From a virus, in IMG/VR virus record IMGVR_UViG_3300031576_000103, positions 1-44,893 of that record: a DNA stretch of 44,893 nucleotides; one strand, given 5' to 3'. Positions 36,083-44,528 of this stretch are shown here, piece after piece. The notes under the pieces are model-generated. The model saw nothing but the letters and a program-made list of their open reading frames with translations. It was not told the origin of the DNA and searched no databases. Within the stretch, counting starts at the first letter, position 1. Every line of letters starts with the position of its first letter. Both the position numbers and the translations under genes were made by a program.

Positions 36083-36707
36083 GTGGTATCCGTGCCTTCA
36101 CGACCGCTGCTGGACCGGATTGAGGAGAAACTCGATCTCTCCGATCCGTCGGGGTGCTGGATGTGGACCGGGGCCAGGAACAGCCACGGCTACGGCAACG
36201 TCTGCATCGATCACGCCGAGCGCCGGTACGGGCAGGCCCATCGGGCGCTCTACGAGCTGATCGTCGAGCCGGTGCCGGCGGAGCTCGAGCTCGACCAATC
36301 TGTGCCGGACTTCGCTGTGCGTGAACCCTGACCATCTGGAGCCGGTCACTGGTCGAGAGAACAAACTTCGGAGCACCGGCCCCTCAGCGATCCATGCTGC
36401 CAAGACCCACTGCCCGAAGGGCCATCCCTACGACGAGGCGAACACCTACCGCTATCGAGGCATGAGAATGTGCCTCGTCTGCCGTCGTACGACGAGCAAG
36501 GCCGAATGGGCAACAAGGCGCGCCGAGCGAGAGTCCGCCGGTGAGGCTGTGCCGGTCGCCGAGAAGCTACGAACGCACTGCCCTCGAGGGCACCCGTACG
36601 ACGCCGAGAACACGTACGTGTACCGAGGCAAGCGCCAATGCGTGACGTGCCGTCGTGAACGATCGCGCTCTAGACCGAGATCCCGTACCGCCGCAGCGCC
36701 TCGGTGA
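36083..36707 (+). pseudogene. HNH endonuclease split by one inserted base
   Basis: Opposite-strand insertion in the late arm. The first frame (GTG 36083 or 36092) reads LLDRIEEKLDLSDPSGCWMW then ARNSHGYGNV and GQAHRALYELIVEPVPAELE, then breaks at the doubled A at 36297-36298. Removing one A joins it to the second frame: LDHLCRTSLCVNPDHLEPVT, the complete HNH active site. Two zinc modules follow, THCPKGHPYDEANTYRYRG ... CLVCRR and THCPRGHPYDAENTYVYRG ... CVTCRR. Homing-type HNH enzymes are often inserted this way. The frameshift is either real inactivation or a sequencing error. A TAGCGT -10-like box lies 7 bases before GTG 36092. Confidence 0.75.
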
Positions 36708-39700
36708 GCGCTCGTTCCTGCTCTGCCTGCTGGCGCTCCTGGAAGCTCGCCAGGTCATAGTCGACCGTCGGATAGCCAGCGAACCGCGCGAGCTGGTCCG
36801 CCGCCGAGGTCGGGAACAGCGGGGCCCCGGTCTCGTCGGGGATCGCCGTGAACGGCGCGGTGTCGTAGCTCGCTCCGCCGGCGAGGAGATCCCCCAGCAG
36901 CCCTATCTGCGGGACGTTCTGAGCGAGCACGCCGAGGGGTCCTGGACGCGGCGCACCCGTAGGCGCGACGTCGATCACGTTCCCCTGGTCATCCAACACG
37001 GGGCGGAAGTACTGGTCCGAACCGTAGGGCTTGAATCCCTGCTCGGTCGGGGCGGAGAACTCGTCGCCGGTGAACAGCTCGCGTCCGAGGAGCTGCTCGA
37101 GGACCGTCCGCGGCACGGGACCGAGCTGCGAGAGCGGCGGCTGGAACGTGCCTGAGAACGGGTCGGCGCCCCGCGTGGTGAGGAACGAGACCTCTGAGCC
37201 GGGCGGACCGAGCGGTAGGGCTCCGGAGAGCCAGTCCGGGACCGGCCCATACTGCTCCATCATCTCGGCGTGTGCGTTGCCGAGCGCCGCAGCGATCTCG
37301 GCTCGGCCCGGGTACTCGAACGGGAAGCGGAGGAGCAGTTGCATCTGGTGACGCGCGAAAGACCAGAACGGGAACAGGAACCGACGCATCACGTGGCGCT
37401 CGAACGGCGTGAGCGAGCCGTAGTTGCCGTAGAACCGGCGCACCTCGTTCAGCGCCGCCGCGCCGGAAGCCTCGTCGAAGCCCGAGCGCATGATGTCGTC
37501 CATCCGGCGCTTGGCCCCCCAGAAGCTCCGGACGGTCCGACGGAGCGCGTTCTTGCCCTGGAGCTTCTCGGCGGCGGTGAGGTAGCCGACATCGCGGTAG
37601 GCGTCGTCGATCTCGGCCACCAGATGCCGGACGGCCTGGCCCCACGTGCCGAGACGTCGTCCCGCGCGAGAGCCTCGGTAGCGGGTGATCGCGCGACCGG
37701 TCGCGGTCGCACGTGCGGCCATCGGGAGCTCCGGCCGATACTGCTCGGTGAGCTGCGTGAATCCGCTCGCGGGGACGTGCTCTGCTCCGGGGAGCCTGCG
37801 GATCTGTGCCGCGAGCGCACCCTCGCGGAGTTCGCCCCCGCCGATCGCGCCCCCGACCGCTTCCCGGATACCGCCCTTAGACTCGAGCCAGCCCGCGACC
37901 ATCGCGCGGAACCGCTCGCCGAGCACGCGCATCACGTCGGCAGTCTTGGCCCCCTGCATCGCGGCGAACACTGTATTCCCGAGGATGTTGTTGATTGCCC
38001 ACCGAGGGGAGCCCGAGAGGACGAGACCACGCCAGGCGTTCATGGCCGTGTCGTGGAACAGGGAGACGTTCTTCCCGCCGAGCACCTTCGCGTAGTCGGA
38101 GGCCTTCTCGAGCTGGCGGGCGACGACCTCCGGGACCGCCCAGACCTCGGCGCCGCGCCCCATCGCTTTGGCGACGTCATCTTGCGTGCGGAGCATCACC
38201 CTCTCGAGGACCTGGGCCCCCGCCGCGTCGGCGTCCATGCCTGACTCCCGCAGACGCGCCATCTCGTCGAGCAGCTCGAGCCGCTGCCGGTGGTGCAGGA
38301 ACAGCGCATCCGGGGCGATCGCCACGAATCCGGTTGGGACCTCCTCGCCGTTGGGGATCCGGTGACCGGTCTCGCGGACCAAGCGGCTCATGGTCTCGTA
38401 GGTCTCGATCTCGCGTGTGGCGCGAGCCGCGCGGCGCGTGAGTGCCTCGACGGGATCGGTGATGTAGGTCCCCTCGCGGAGCAGCACGCCCTTGAGCTGC
38501 TTCGCGTGCGGGTCGCGCGCGTAGATGTTCGCACCCCGGAGCTGTCGCGAGCGGAAGAAGTCAGAGGGCCGGACCTTGTCGGCGTCCATGTAGGGGAAGT
38601 AGACGGGCTGGGAGAGCCCACCATCCCGGAAAGCATCGTCGAGCTCTGCCACCGACGGTCCGCCCACGAGCTCGGTCCCGTCGAAGCGCGCCCCATGCTT
38701 CATCCGGGCGGCGAAGTAGGCGCGATCCACGATCTGCCGCGGGGTCTTGCCCATCACCCCGAACAGGTCGGCGAACTGCTCGGCGTCGACCAGGCGGAAC
38801 TCGTCCATCCCCTCGATAGCCGCGTCCAGGGCTGGACCTCCCTGGCGCGAGCCGGTGCGGCGACGTAGGCCATCGGCAAGGCCTCGGGCGAGTCTGCGCG
38901 CTCCGTCGATCTCGGCATCGACGTCCCATCCCGTTGATGCGTATTGCTCGCGGTCAGCCTCGAGCTTCGCGATGAACTCGTCGGTGCGGTCGAGAACGCT
39001 TTGGGTGCGCTCGGCGAAGATGGGGTCGGCAGCCTGCGCCGCGGCACGCTCGGCGTCGTCGAGCAGATCGCCGAAGGGTTGAGGGGGTGGAGGTTGCGCG
39101 AGGTCGCGAACCGTGGCTGCTAGGACTTCGGAGCCGGGGGATTCCGGAGCGCCTGGACGATCTCGGGGTGGACCTTCCGCGCCCAGGTCTCGATCTCGGC
39201 GCGCGACATCGACCGCAGGTTCTCCGGCAGCTTCACGAGCACTCCCGAGGAGTTCCCGGTCGCCGGTGCCTCCGACCTCGATCTCTCGCTCATTCGCAAC
39301 GTCCCAGATTGATTGCTGGTCGTTCTCGATGCCGAGTCTACGCGCCTCGCCCTCATCGAGCACGTTCATGGAGACGTCCAGCGCAACTTCTCCACGCTCC
39401 ACGTCGTGCCAGACGCCGAGGTAGTCCGGCCCGGCAAGCTCGGTCTGGTGGCGCTCGGCGTAAGCGATCAGTTCGGCGATGCCTTGCTCGGGGTCGAAGA
39501 AGCCGCCCTCAGGTACGACCGCACCGAAGCGAGCACTTGGGCGGGAGACCATGTACCCCTGGGTTGGCTCCTCGCCGGTCATGATTCGGAGAGACACGCC
39601 GCCCTCGGAGCGCACCCGCTCGAAGATCGTCGGGCGTCGGGGCTTCGGTCGCAGGCGCACGATCCTGGGCGCGACCGATCTCGGGGCCTCAAGGAATCGG

Positions 39701-41406
39701 CGCGCACGCGCGACGAGCTTCGCCGTCGTGTCTGCGCCCTCGAAGATGAGCCGGAATGGCTCGTCCCCGCCGAGCGCGTCGCGGAGTTCTGCTGCGAGCG
39801 ATGCCGTCACTCCCACACGTGAGGGCTGCGCCGCACCACGAGGAACGCGGCGTGGTGCGACTGGTGTTCCGACCGATGGCGAGACGCCTTCGATCCCTCG
39901 GAACACCGGACCCGCCTCGGCCGGGACACCCTGGGGGATGCGCGTGCCAGTCATGCGCCGCGCGTCGGTCGGGTCGAGTCCGAGCACGTAGCGAAGCAGG
40001 CCACCCTCGGGGTTCGCGCGCACGACCTCCGCCACGAGCTCTGCCGGGTCGTTGGCGACTTCACGCAAGCGACGTTCGAGTGATCGGAACCGAGCCTCAC
40101 CCAAGAGCTTCCGCACGGCTCGGATGCGACCGGTGGGACCCATGGCGTTCGCGACCTTCGCGAGCACTTCCTCCTCGAGGGCGGCGAGGGCCGTGAGATG
40201 CTCCGAGAGCTGGCGGTGCGCCTGCATGACAGGCTCGCTCGCCTCGGTGCCCTCGAGGACCCGCCGCCCAGCCGTCCCGTTGAACGGCCGCGCGGCCCAT
40301 GCCTCCGGCTCCAGACTCGGGATCTCGACATCGAGCCCCGTTGCCAGCAGGTGCCAGCGATCAGCCACGGTCGGGTCCTTCTTGATCGCAGCCACCACGG
40401 GGGCGGTGTAGACCTTCGCGCGCTGCTGACGGTGCAACAGGTGCTCGGCGGCGGCCTTGGCCATCGAGCGCTGGCCCGCAACCCACGCGTTCCGCCGTGC
40501 CCACTGCGGCGTCTCGATCCTGCGCAGATCAGCTTCCTCGGCGGCCTGCACGATCCGGTCGAGCACGCGCGCATCTGCGATCAGCGTTCCCGGAGGCTCG
40601 CGGCCGCCTGCGAGCAGGTCGCGGATCTCGGTCTGTTTGGCTACCAGAGCGGACCGAACGTCGCCTACGGGCGTCGTCATCCGGCGGCGGAGCGGCGTCA
40701 TGGCCAGGCGCGAAACCGGGTTCGCGAACTCGGTAGCCGCGATCGTCTTGCCGCCCTCGATGAGGCGCGGACGCTGGGCCGGGAGCAGGCGGCGAGCGAT
40801 CTCCGGCACGCGCGCACCCGTGGCCGCCAGCTCGTCCAGCCCTGCTCGCGTTCCCGCGAGCCGTGCCGTCCGGCGCGAGAGTCCCGCCACTCCGAGTTCT
40901 TTGGCGACCCGCGCAGCCGTCGAGGCGGCCTCAGTCCCACGCAGCGCTCCGGACCCGATCTTGCCGGCCGCGCCAACGCCCACCGACCCGACCGCGAGCG
41001 CGTCGAGCCCGAACGAGAGCGGATCCTCGTACATCCGGGAGAAGATGGCCGAGGCGGGCTCGCCTCCGGGCAGCAGGGGACCGTAGCGGTACTTCAGATC
41101 CTCCAGAACCGCGGAGGGGCGGTCGCCCCAGCCGACGAGGTTCGCCGCGAGCTCGGGCGTCGAATACCGAAAGTCGGCACCACCGAGGGTCACGGCCTCG
41201 GCCGCGAGCTTCCCGACATCGGTTACACCGCCGAGTACAAGCGATCCCACACCGCGGGCAAGGTTCGCCCCACCCTCAGCGATGTTGCCGAGGAACCCGA
41301 GGATGCCGCGGCTATCGTCGGGTGCTGTTCCGACCGGAGCACGTGCACCGAGCCCAAGACCAGCGAGCGACGAGCGCGTCGTGCTGGGTGTGTACGAGTA
41401 GGGCAT
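36670..41406 (-). CDS. Giant internal / DNA-ejection virion protein
   Basis: 1578 residues, the longest gene. MPYSYTPSTTRSSLAGLGLG then Ala/Gly-rich amphipathic segments (GILGFLGNIAEGGANLARGV, FGLDALAVGSVGVGAAGKIG). Around residues 615-715 is a compact domain, YMVSRPSARFGAVVPEG, EGEARRLGIENDQQSIWDVA. A helical region with FHDTAMNAWRGLVLSGSPRW then AINNILGNTVFAAMQGAKT, and FERHVMRRFLFPFWSFARHQ, resembles membrane-active ejection proteins. The C-terminus is GFKPYGSDQYFRP ... RYGISV. It is expected to be packaged in the head and form or line a channel at entry. No lytic motif was found. Confidence 0.65.
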   Translation of the reverse strand: MPYSYTPSTTRSSLAGLGLGARAPVGTAPDDSRGILGFLGNIAEGGANLARGVGSLVLGGVTDVGKLAAEAVTLGGADFRYSTPELAANLVGWGDRPSAVLEDLKYRYGPLLPGGEPASAIFSRMYEDPLSFGLDALAVGSVGVGAAGKIGSGALRGTEAASTAARVAKELGVAGLSRRTARLAGTRAGLDELAATGARVPEIARRLLPAQRPRLIEGGKTIAATEFANPVSRLAMTPLRRRMTTPVGDVRSALVAKQTEIRDLLAGGREPPGTLIADARVLDRIVQAAEEADLRRIETPQWARRNAWVAGQRSMAKAAAEHLLHRQQRAKVYTAPVVAAIKKDPTVADRWHLLATGLDVEIPSLEPEAWAARPFNGTAGRRVLEGTEASEPVMQAHRQLSEHLTALAALEEEVLAKVANAMGPTGRIRAVRKLLGEARFRSLERRLREVANDPAELVAEVVRANPEGGLLRYVLGLDPTDARRMTGTRIPQGVPAEAGPVFRGIEGVSPSVGTPVAPRRVPRGAAQPSRVGVTASLAAELRDALGGDEPFRLIFEGADTTAKLVARARRFLEAPRSVAPRIVRLRPKPRRPTIFERVRSEGGVSLRIMTGEEPTQGYMVSRPSARFGAVVPEGGFFDPEQGIAELIAYAERHQTELAGPDYLGVWHDVERGEVALDVSMNVLDEGEARRLGIENDQQSIWDVANEREIEVGGTGDRELLGSAREAAGEPAVDVARRDRDLGAEGPPRDRPGAPESPGSEVLAATVRDLAQPPPPQPFGDLLDDAERAAAQAADPIFAERTQSVLDRTDEFIAKLEADREQYASTGWDVDAEIDGARRLARGLADGLRRRTGSRQGGPALDAAIEGMDEFRLVDAEQFADLFGVMGKTPRQIVDRAYFAARMKHGARFDGTELVGGPSVAELDDAFRDGGLSQPVYFPYMDADKVRPSDFFRSRQLRGANIYARDPHAKQLKGVLLREGTYITDPVEALTRRAARATREIETYETMSRLVRETGHRIPNGEEVPTGFVAIAPDALFLHHRQRLELLDEMARLRESGMDADAAGAQVLERVMLRTQDDVAKAMGRGAEVWAVPEVVARQLEKASDYAKVLGGKNVSLFHDTAMNAWRGLVLSGSPRWAINNILGNTVFAAMQGAKTADVMRVLGERFRAMVAGWLESKGGIREAVGGAIGGGELREGALAAQIRRLPGAEHVPASGFTQLTEQYRPELPMAARATATGRAITRYRGSRAGRRLGTWGQAVRHLVAEIDDAYRDVGYLTAAEKLQGKNALRRTVRSFWGAKRRMDDIMRSGFDEASGAAALNEVRRFYGNYGSLTPFERHVMRRFLFPFWSFARHQMQLLLRFPFEYPGRAEIAAALGNAHAEMMEQYGPVPDWLSGALPLGPPGSEVSFLTTRGADPFSGTFQPPLSQLGPVPRTVLEQLLGRELFTGDEFSAPTEQGFKPYGSDQYFRPVLDDQGNVIDVAPTGAPRPGPLGVLAQNVPQIGLLGDLLAGGASYDTAPFTAIPDETGAPLFPTSAADQLARFAGYPTVDYDLASFQERQQAEQERALTEALRRYGISV

Positions 41407-41462
41407 CGTGACCTTTCGCCTGTTGCATTCCGGACGTCGCCGGTGTTATGCCTTTGGGTGCG

Positions 41463-41864
41463 ATGAGAAGAGGCACGGTGGGGCTGGCTCTGCTGTTGTT
41501 GGCGTCGTGCGGCTCGCCATCACTCACGGTGACCGGCGAGGTCTACTCAGTGAGCAGCTCGTGTCCTCGCACACTCCGGTTCTTCGATGCGACGCACTCC
41601 CAGGTAGGGCTCGCGACGATCACTCCAACGGAAGGCCCTACCTACGTCTTCCCGGGCGAGCTCGTCGAAAACCTGTCAGGCGAGCTGGTGGCCTCGGAAG
41701 TCACCACGTGTTCGCAGATCGGGTCGTTCAGTGTCGAACTACCTGACGCGGATGCCTACGAGGTCAGCCTCGGGGCTGAGTACTTCATCACCGACCCGAG
41801 CGTGATGTCGCGCACGGAGCTCGAAGCGGCAGGGGGCCGCTGGGTGATCGAGGCACAGGCCTAG
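41463..41864 (+). CDS. Lipoprotein moron on the opposite strand
   Basis: 133 residues from ATG at 41463, or 138 from ATG 41448. MRRGTVGLALLLLASCGSPS has a short positively charged start, a hydrophobic stretch and a lipobox LASC, so the mature protein would be anchored through Cys. The rest is beta-rich (LTVTGEVYSVSSSCPRTLRF, ATITPTEGPTYVFPGELVEN) with two further cysteines. It lies between two late genes on the minus strand and is transcribed against them, a mark of a moron expressed from the prophage. Superinfection exclusion or host-surface change is an inference. Confidence 0.7.
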   Translation: MRRGTVGLALLLLASCGSPSLTVTGEVYSVSSSCPRTLRFFDATHSQVGLATITPTEGPTYVFPGELVENLSGELVASEVTTCSQIGSFSVELPDADAYEVSLGAEYFITDPSVMSRTELEAAGGRWVIEAQA

Positions 41865-41899
41865 CGGTAGAGCCCCTCAAGACCGGGGGAGGCAGCGGC

Positions 41900-42712
41900 T
41901 TACCCGAACCAACCGGAGAAGTCGAAGAGGCGGGGGTCCACCAGAGACTGAGGCGCAGGAGCCGGAGGCGGCGCCGCCGGCTGCTGAAGCTCCTGGAGCC
42001 GTCCCGCGTAGGTGAGAGGACGCCCTCCGATCAGGTTCTGGCCCGTCGTCGGATCGGCCACGCTGGACGCGGGAGCCGCCGCGTACTGTTGACCGATTAG
42101 GTCGTAGGCCTCCTGTAGCTCTTGGTCGGTGGTGGTGGGGTCGGCGCGCATCCCCCCAAGGATGAGCATCCGCGCGTTGTGCAGCGGGACGGTGCCGTCT
42201 GCGATGAGTTGCCTGGTGTGGTCGAGGACCGCCTCGACGGTCTCCGGGGACATACCTCCGGGAGGGGAACCGGCCGTGCCGGATGCGTAGATCCCCTCGA
42301 TCACGCCGGCCGGCACGCCGAACTGTGCGAGTTGTGCGGCCTGCTGGGCCTCCGGCGGGAGAGCTGCGATCTGCTGGTCGTATGCGTTCTCGGCCCTCAC
42401 GCCCTGGCGATGCTCCTGGCGGCCGGTGATGCGTGCTTGAGCGTTGGAGATCACGGACTGCACCATCCCCATCGCCGACCCGGGGTCGAGGCCCTGGCCA
42501 AGGGCGGCCTGCAACGCCTGAAGCATCTGCCGGTCGGCACCCGAGATGTTCGCACGCACGCCGCCGATCGGGTTGTCGAACAGCCGCGGGGTGGCGCCGG
42601 CTTCGGTACCTGCGCCGGCGACGAGCTGGCCCAGGGCACCGAGCCCGCCGGTCGTGCCGCCCGAGAGACCAGCGACCAGGCCGCGAGGTGGTCGGAGTCC
42701 TACCTGTGGCAT
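41900..42712 (-). CDS. Internal virion-type protein
   Basis: 270 residues, ATG at 42712 after AGGAGGTCACG. N-terminus Gly-rich (GLRPPRGLVAGLSGGTTGGL), then a helical Gln/Ala-rich core (DRQMLQALQAALGQGLDPGS, AYDQQIAALPPEAQQAAQLA). A Pro-rich C-terminus ends DPRLFDFSGWFG. Composition and position next to the giant ejection protein suggest an internal core protein. It is encoded after the R/G-rich protein genes in the same operon. Confidence 0.5.
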   Translation of the reverse strand: MPQVGLRPPRGLVAGLSGGTTGGLGALGQLVAGAGTEAGATPRLFDNPIGGVRANISGADRQMLQALQAALGQGLDPGSAMGMVQSVISNAQARITGRQEHRQGVRAENAYDQQIAALPPEAQQAAQLAQFGVPAGVIEGIYASGTAGSPPGGMSPETVEAVLDHTRQLIADGTVPLHNARMLILGGMRADPTTTDQELQEAYDLIGQQYAAAPASSVADPTTGQNLIGGRPLTYAGRLQELQQPAAPPPAPAPQSLVDPRLFDFSGWFG

Positions 42713-42721
42713 CGTGACCTC

Positions 42722-43477
42722 CTAAAGCAGCGAGTTGATCCAGTCCATGAGGAACTGCCGCATCGCGGCGTCCGACTGCATCCCGGACTGGAACTGCTGG
42801 GATTGCAGCCCGAAGGCCCGGCGGTCCAGGTTCATCCCCTGCGTCGCCATCGCCTGCTGGAAAGTCTGGTCGCGCAGGTAGTCGATCCTCGAGCGGATCT
42901 CCGGCCCCATCCCACGCTTCAGATCGAGCCGCGATTGCCGGAGCTCCTCGAGGAAGTCGAGCTTGTCCTTCGTCATGTTGCGCCCGGCGATCATCTGCTC
43001 GATCGCACCCTGCCGCTGGGCGGAGTCCTGGTAGGTGGCCGTGCGCTGGGCGCCCGAGGCGAGATCCGACAGGGCGCCGGCACCGATCGTGCCGAACAGG
43101 TTCGCGCCCGCTCCGATCTCGCCCTGCGGGACCCCCGGCACGGTCGAGCCGAGCATGTCGGTGAGCCCGGAGAGCTGGGAAGAGAACGTGTCGCCGATGC
43201 CGGCGGCCTGCTGGGAGAACTGCCCCGCCAGAGGTCCGAGGATGTTCTGCAGCGCCCCGTACGCGCCTTGGCTCCGAGCCATGCCCTCCTCGTAGTCGCG
43301 GATCCCCTCTCGGCGCGAGCGCCGAAGGTCCTGGAGGTAGGGCTGGTAGGAAACGCGGACATCACGGCGCGCCCGTCGATAGAGCGGATTCCTCTGTCGA
43401 CGTCGACGGCCGCCGCCGCCACCACCGCCACCACCACCGCCGGGTTCGCCGCCTGGTCCCTGTCTCCGCTTGGGCAT
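42722..43477 (-). CDS. Internal virion-type protein with Gly/Arg-rich N-terminus
   Basis: 251 residues. MPKRRQGPGGEPG then a run of 11 glycines and RRRRQRNP gives a disordered, DNA- or RNA-binding start. The rest is helical and Gln-rich (YQPYLQDLRRSRREGIRDYE, YLRDQTFQQAMATQGMNLDR). The C-terminus is MRQFLMDWINSLL. It follows a gene whose C-terminus is also Gly/Arg-rich, so the join between the two is a mirror-like G/R block. Likely an internal or ejection protein. Confidence 0.5.
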   Translation of the reverse strand: MPKRRQGPGGEPGGGGGGGGGGGRRRRQRNPLYRRARRDVRVSYQPYLQDLRRSRREGIRDYEEGMARSQGAYGALQNILGPLAGQFSQQAAGIGDTFSSQLSGLTDMLGSTVPGVPQGEIGAGANLFGTIGAGALSDLASGAQRTATYQDSAQRQGAIEQMIAGRNMTKDKLDFLEELRQSRLDLKRGMGPEIRSRIDYLRDQTFQQAMATQGMNLDRRAFGLQSQQFQSGMQSDAAMRQFLMDWINSLL

Positions 43478-43480
43478 GGG

Positions 43481-44512
43481 CTACCGCCTTCTCCGTCGTC
43501 CACCGCCACCGCCACCGCCACGCCGTCGGCGACGACCTCCACCCCCGACCGCCCCAGGAGAGGTCCCGGTGTCGATCGGTGCGTAGGGGTCCTGGGCGTT
43601 CCGAGCCGCCGACTGCAGTAGGAGCTCCATGAGCTGCCTCTGGAAGTCGCCGCGGTAGTCGCCCTCGGCGCCGGTGAGCTGCGCGAGCTGGGCCGCCGTC
43701 ATGTTCGTGAGGTCCTGACGGGACCGCAGGTAGTCAGTGCCGAGATCCGCCCGGTTCTCGCGCTGGATCCCGGAGTTCAGGATGCCGCGCGCGGCCATCT
43801 GGCTCATGAGGCGCTCGATGTCGTTGCCCTCGTTCGTACCCAGGCGTGCCTCGGATAGCCCCTGCTGGGCCATGATCTGCTCACGCGCCGGCGCAAGCCC
43901 GGCAAGCTGTGCGGCAAGCATGTCGTCGAGCGACCGCCGGCCGGCCTCGAAGTAGGGATCGAGCGGCAATCCGCCAGCCCCGGGCGGCTGGTTCGGTCCC
44001 GATGCTCCGCCGGGGATGCCTCCCGGCGACCCCCCTGGTCCACCACCCGGAGGTCCGACAGGACCAGGCCATCCACCGACCGGTGCCGGCTGGCCCCCTG
44101 GGGCTCCGGAGCGAACGAACCGACCGTTCTGCCAGTCCCAGCCGTGAGCTTCCCACCAGCGCTTGTGTTCCAGCGGAGTGCGCGACCCCTCGTAGGACGC
44201 CGAGAGGAACTGGTTAGGGTTGGGCGGGACCCGTGGATGCTGGACCGGTCCCGGGTCGCCCCCCGGCGGGATACCCCGCGGAGGAGGAGGCACGATCGGG
44301 GGCCGGATCCCCTGCGGGCCGGGCGCCCCACCGATGATCGACGCCGGGCGACTGACACCGGGCATATTGGGAAGCGCTGGCAGCACACCGCGACGGCGCA
44401 GGCCCACGGCGCGTCCGGGGAACTCTCCGCGGTCGAAGGCCGGTACGCCTCGCCGGCGCCTGCGTCGGTTGGTCACGTCGCGGCGGTAGCCGAGGGGGTC
44501 GTTCGGGGGCAT
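43481..44512 (-). CDS. Pro/Gly-rich internal virion-type protein with Arg-rich ends
   Basis: 343 residues. The N-terminus NRRRRRRGVPAF and the C-terminus GGGGRRRRRGGGGGGGRRRR are strongly basic. Between them lie long Pro/Gly-rich blocks (PPIVPPPPRGIPPGGDPGP), an SH3-binding-like spacing, a short folded segment (SRTPLEHKRWWEAHGWDWQN) and a helical end (EQIMAQQGLSEARLGTNE, LMSQMAARGILNSGIQ). The basic ends probably bind DNA in the head. It is the gene next to the fibre gene across the join. Confidence 0.5.
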   Translation of the reverse strand: MPPNDPLGYRRDVTNRRRRRRGVPAFDRGEFPGRAVGLRRRGVLPALPNMPGVSRPASIIGGAPGPQGIRPPIVPPPPRGIPPGGDPGPVQHPRVPPNPNQFLSASYEGSRTPLEHKRWWEAHGWDWQNGRFVRSGAPGGQPAPVGGWPGPVGPPGGGPGGSPGGIPGGASGPNQPPGAGGLPLDPYFEAGRRSLDDMLAAQLAGLAPAREQIMAQQGLSEARLGTNEGNDIERLMSQMAARGILNSGIQRENRADLGTDYLRSRQDLTNMTAAQLAQLTGAEGDYRGDFQRQLMELLLQSAARNAQDPYAPIDTGTSPGAVGGGGRRRRRGGGGGGGRRRRR

Positions 44513-44528
44513 GAGGGTTCTCCTTTGC

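Noticed and set aside
41422-41452. Promoter of the lipoprotein gene (TTGCAT and TATGCC)
   Set aside because: Only about half the consensus bases match in each box; too weak to annotate.
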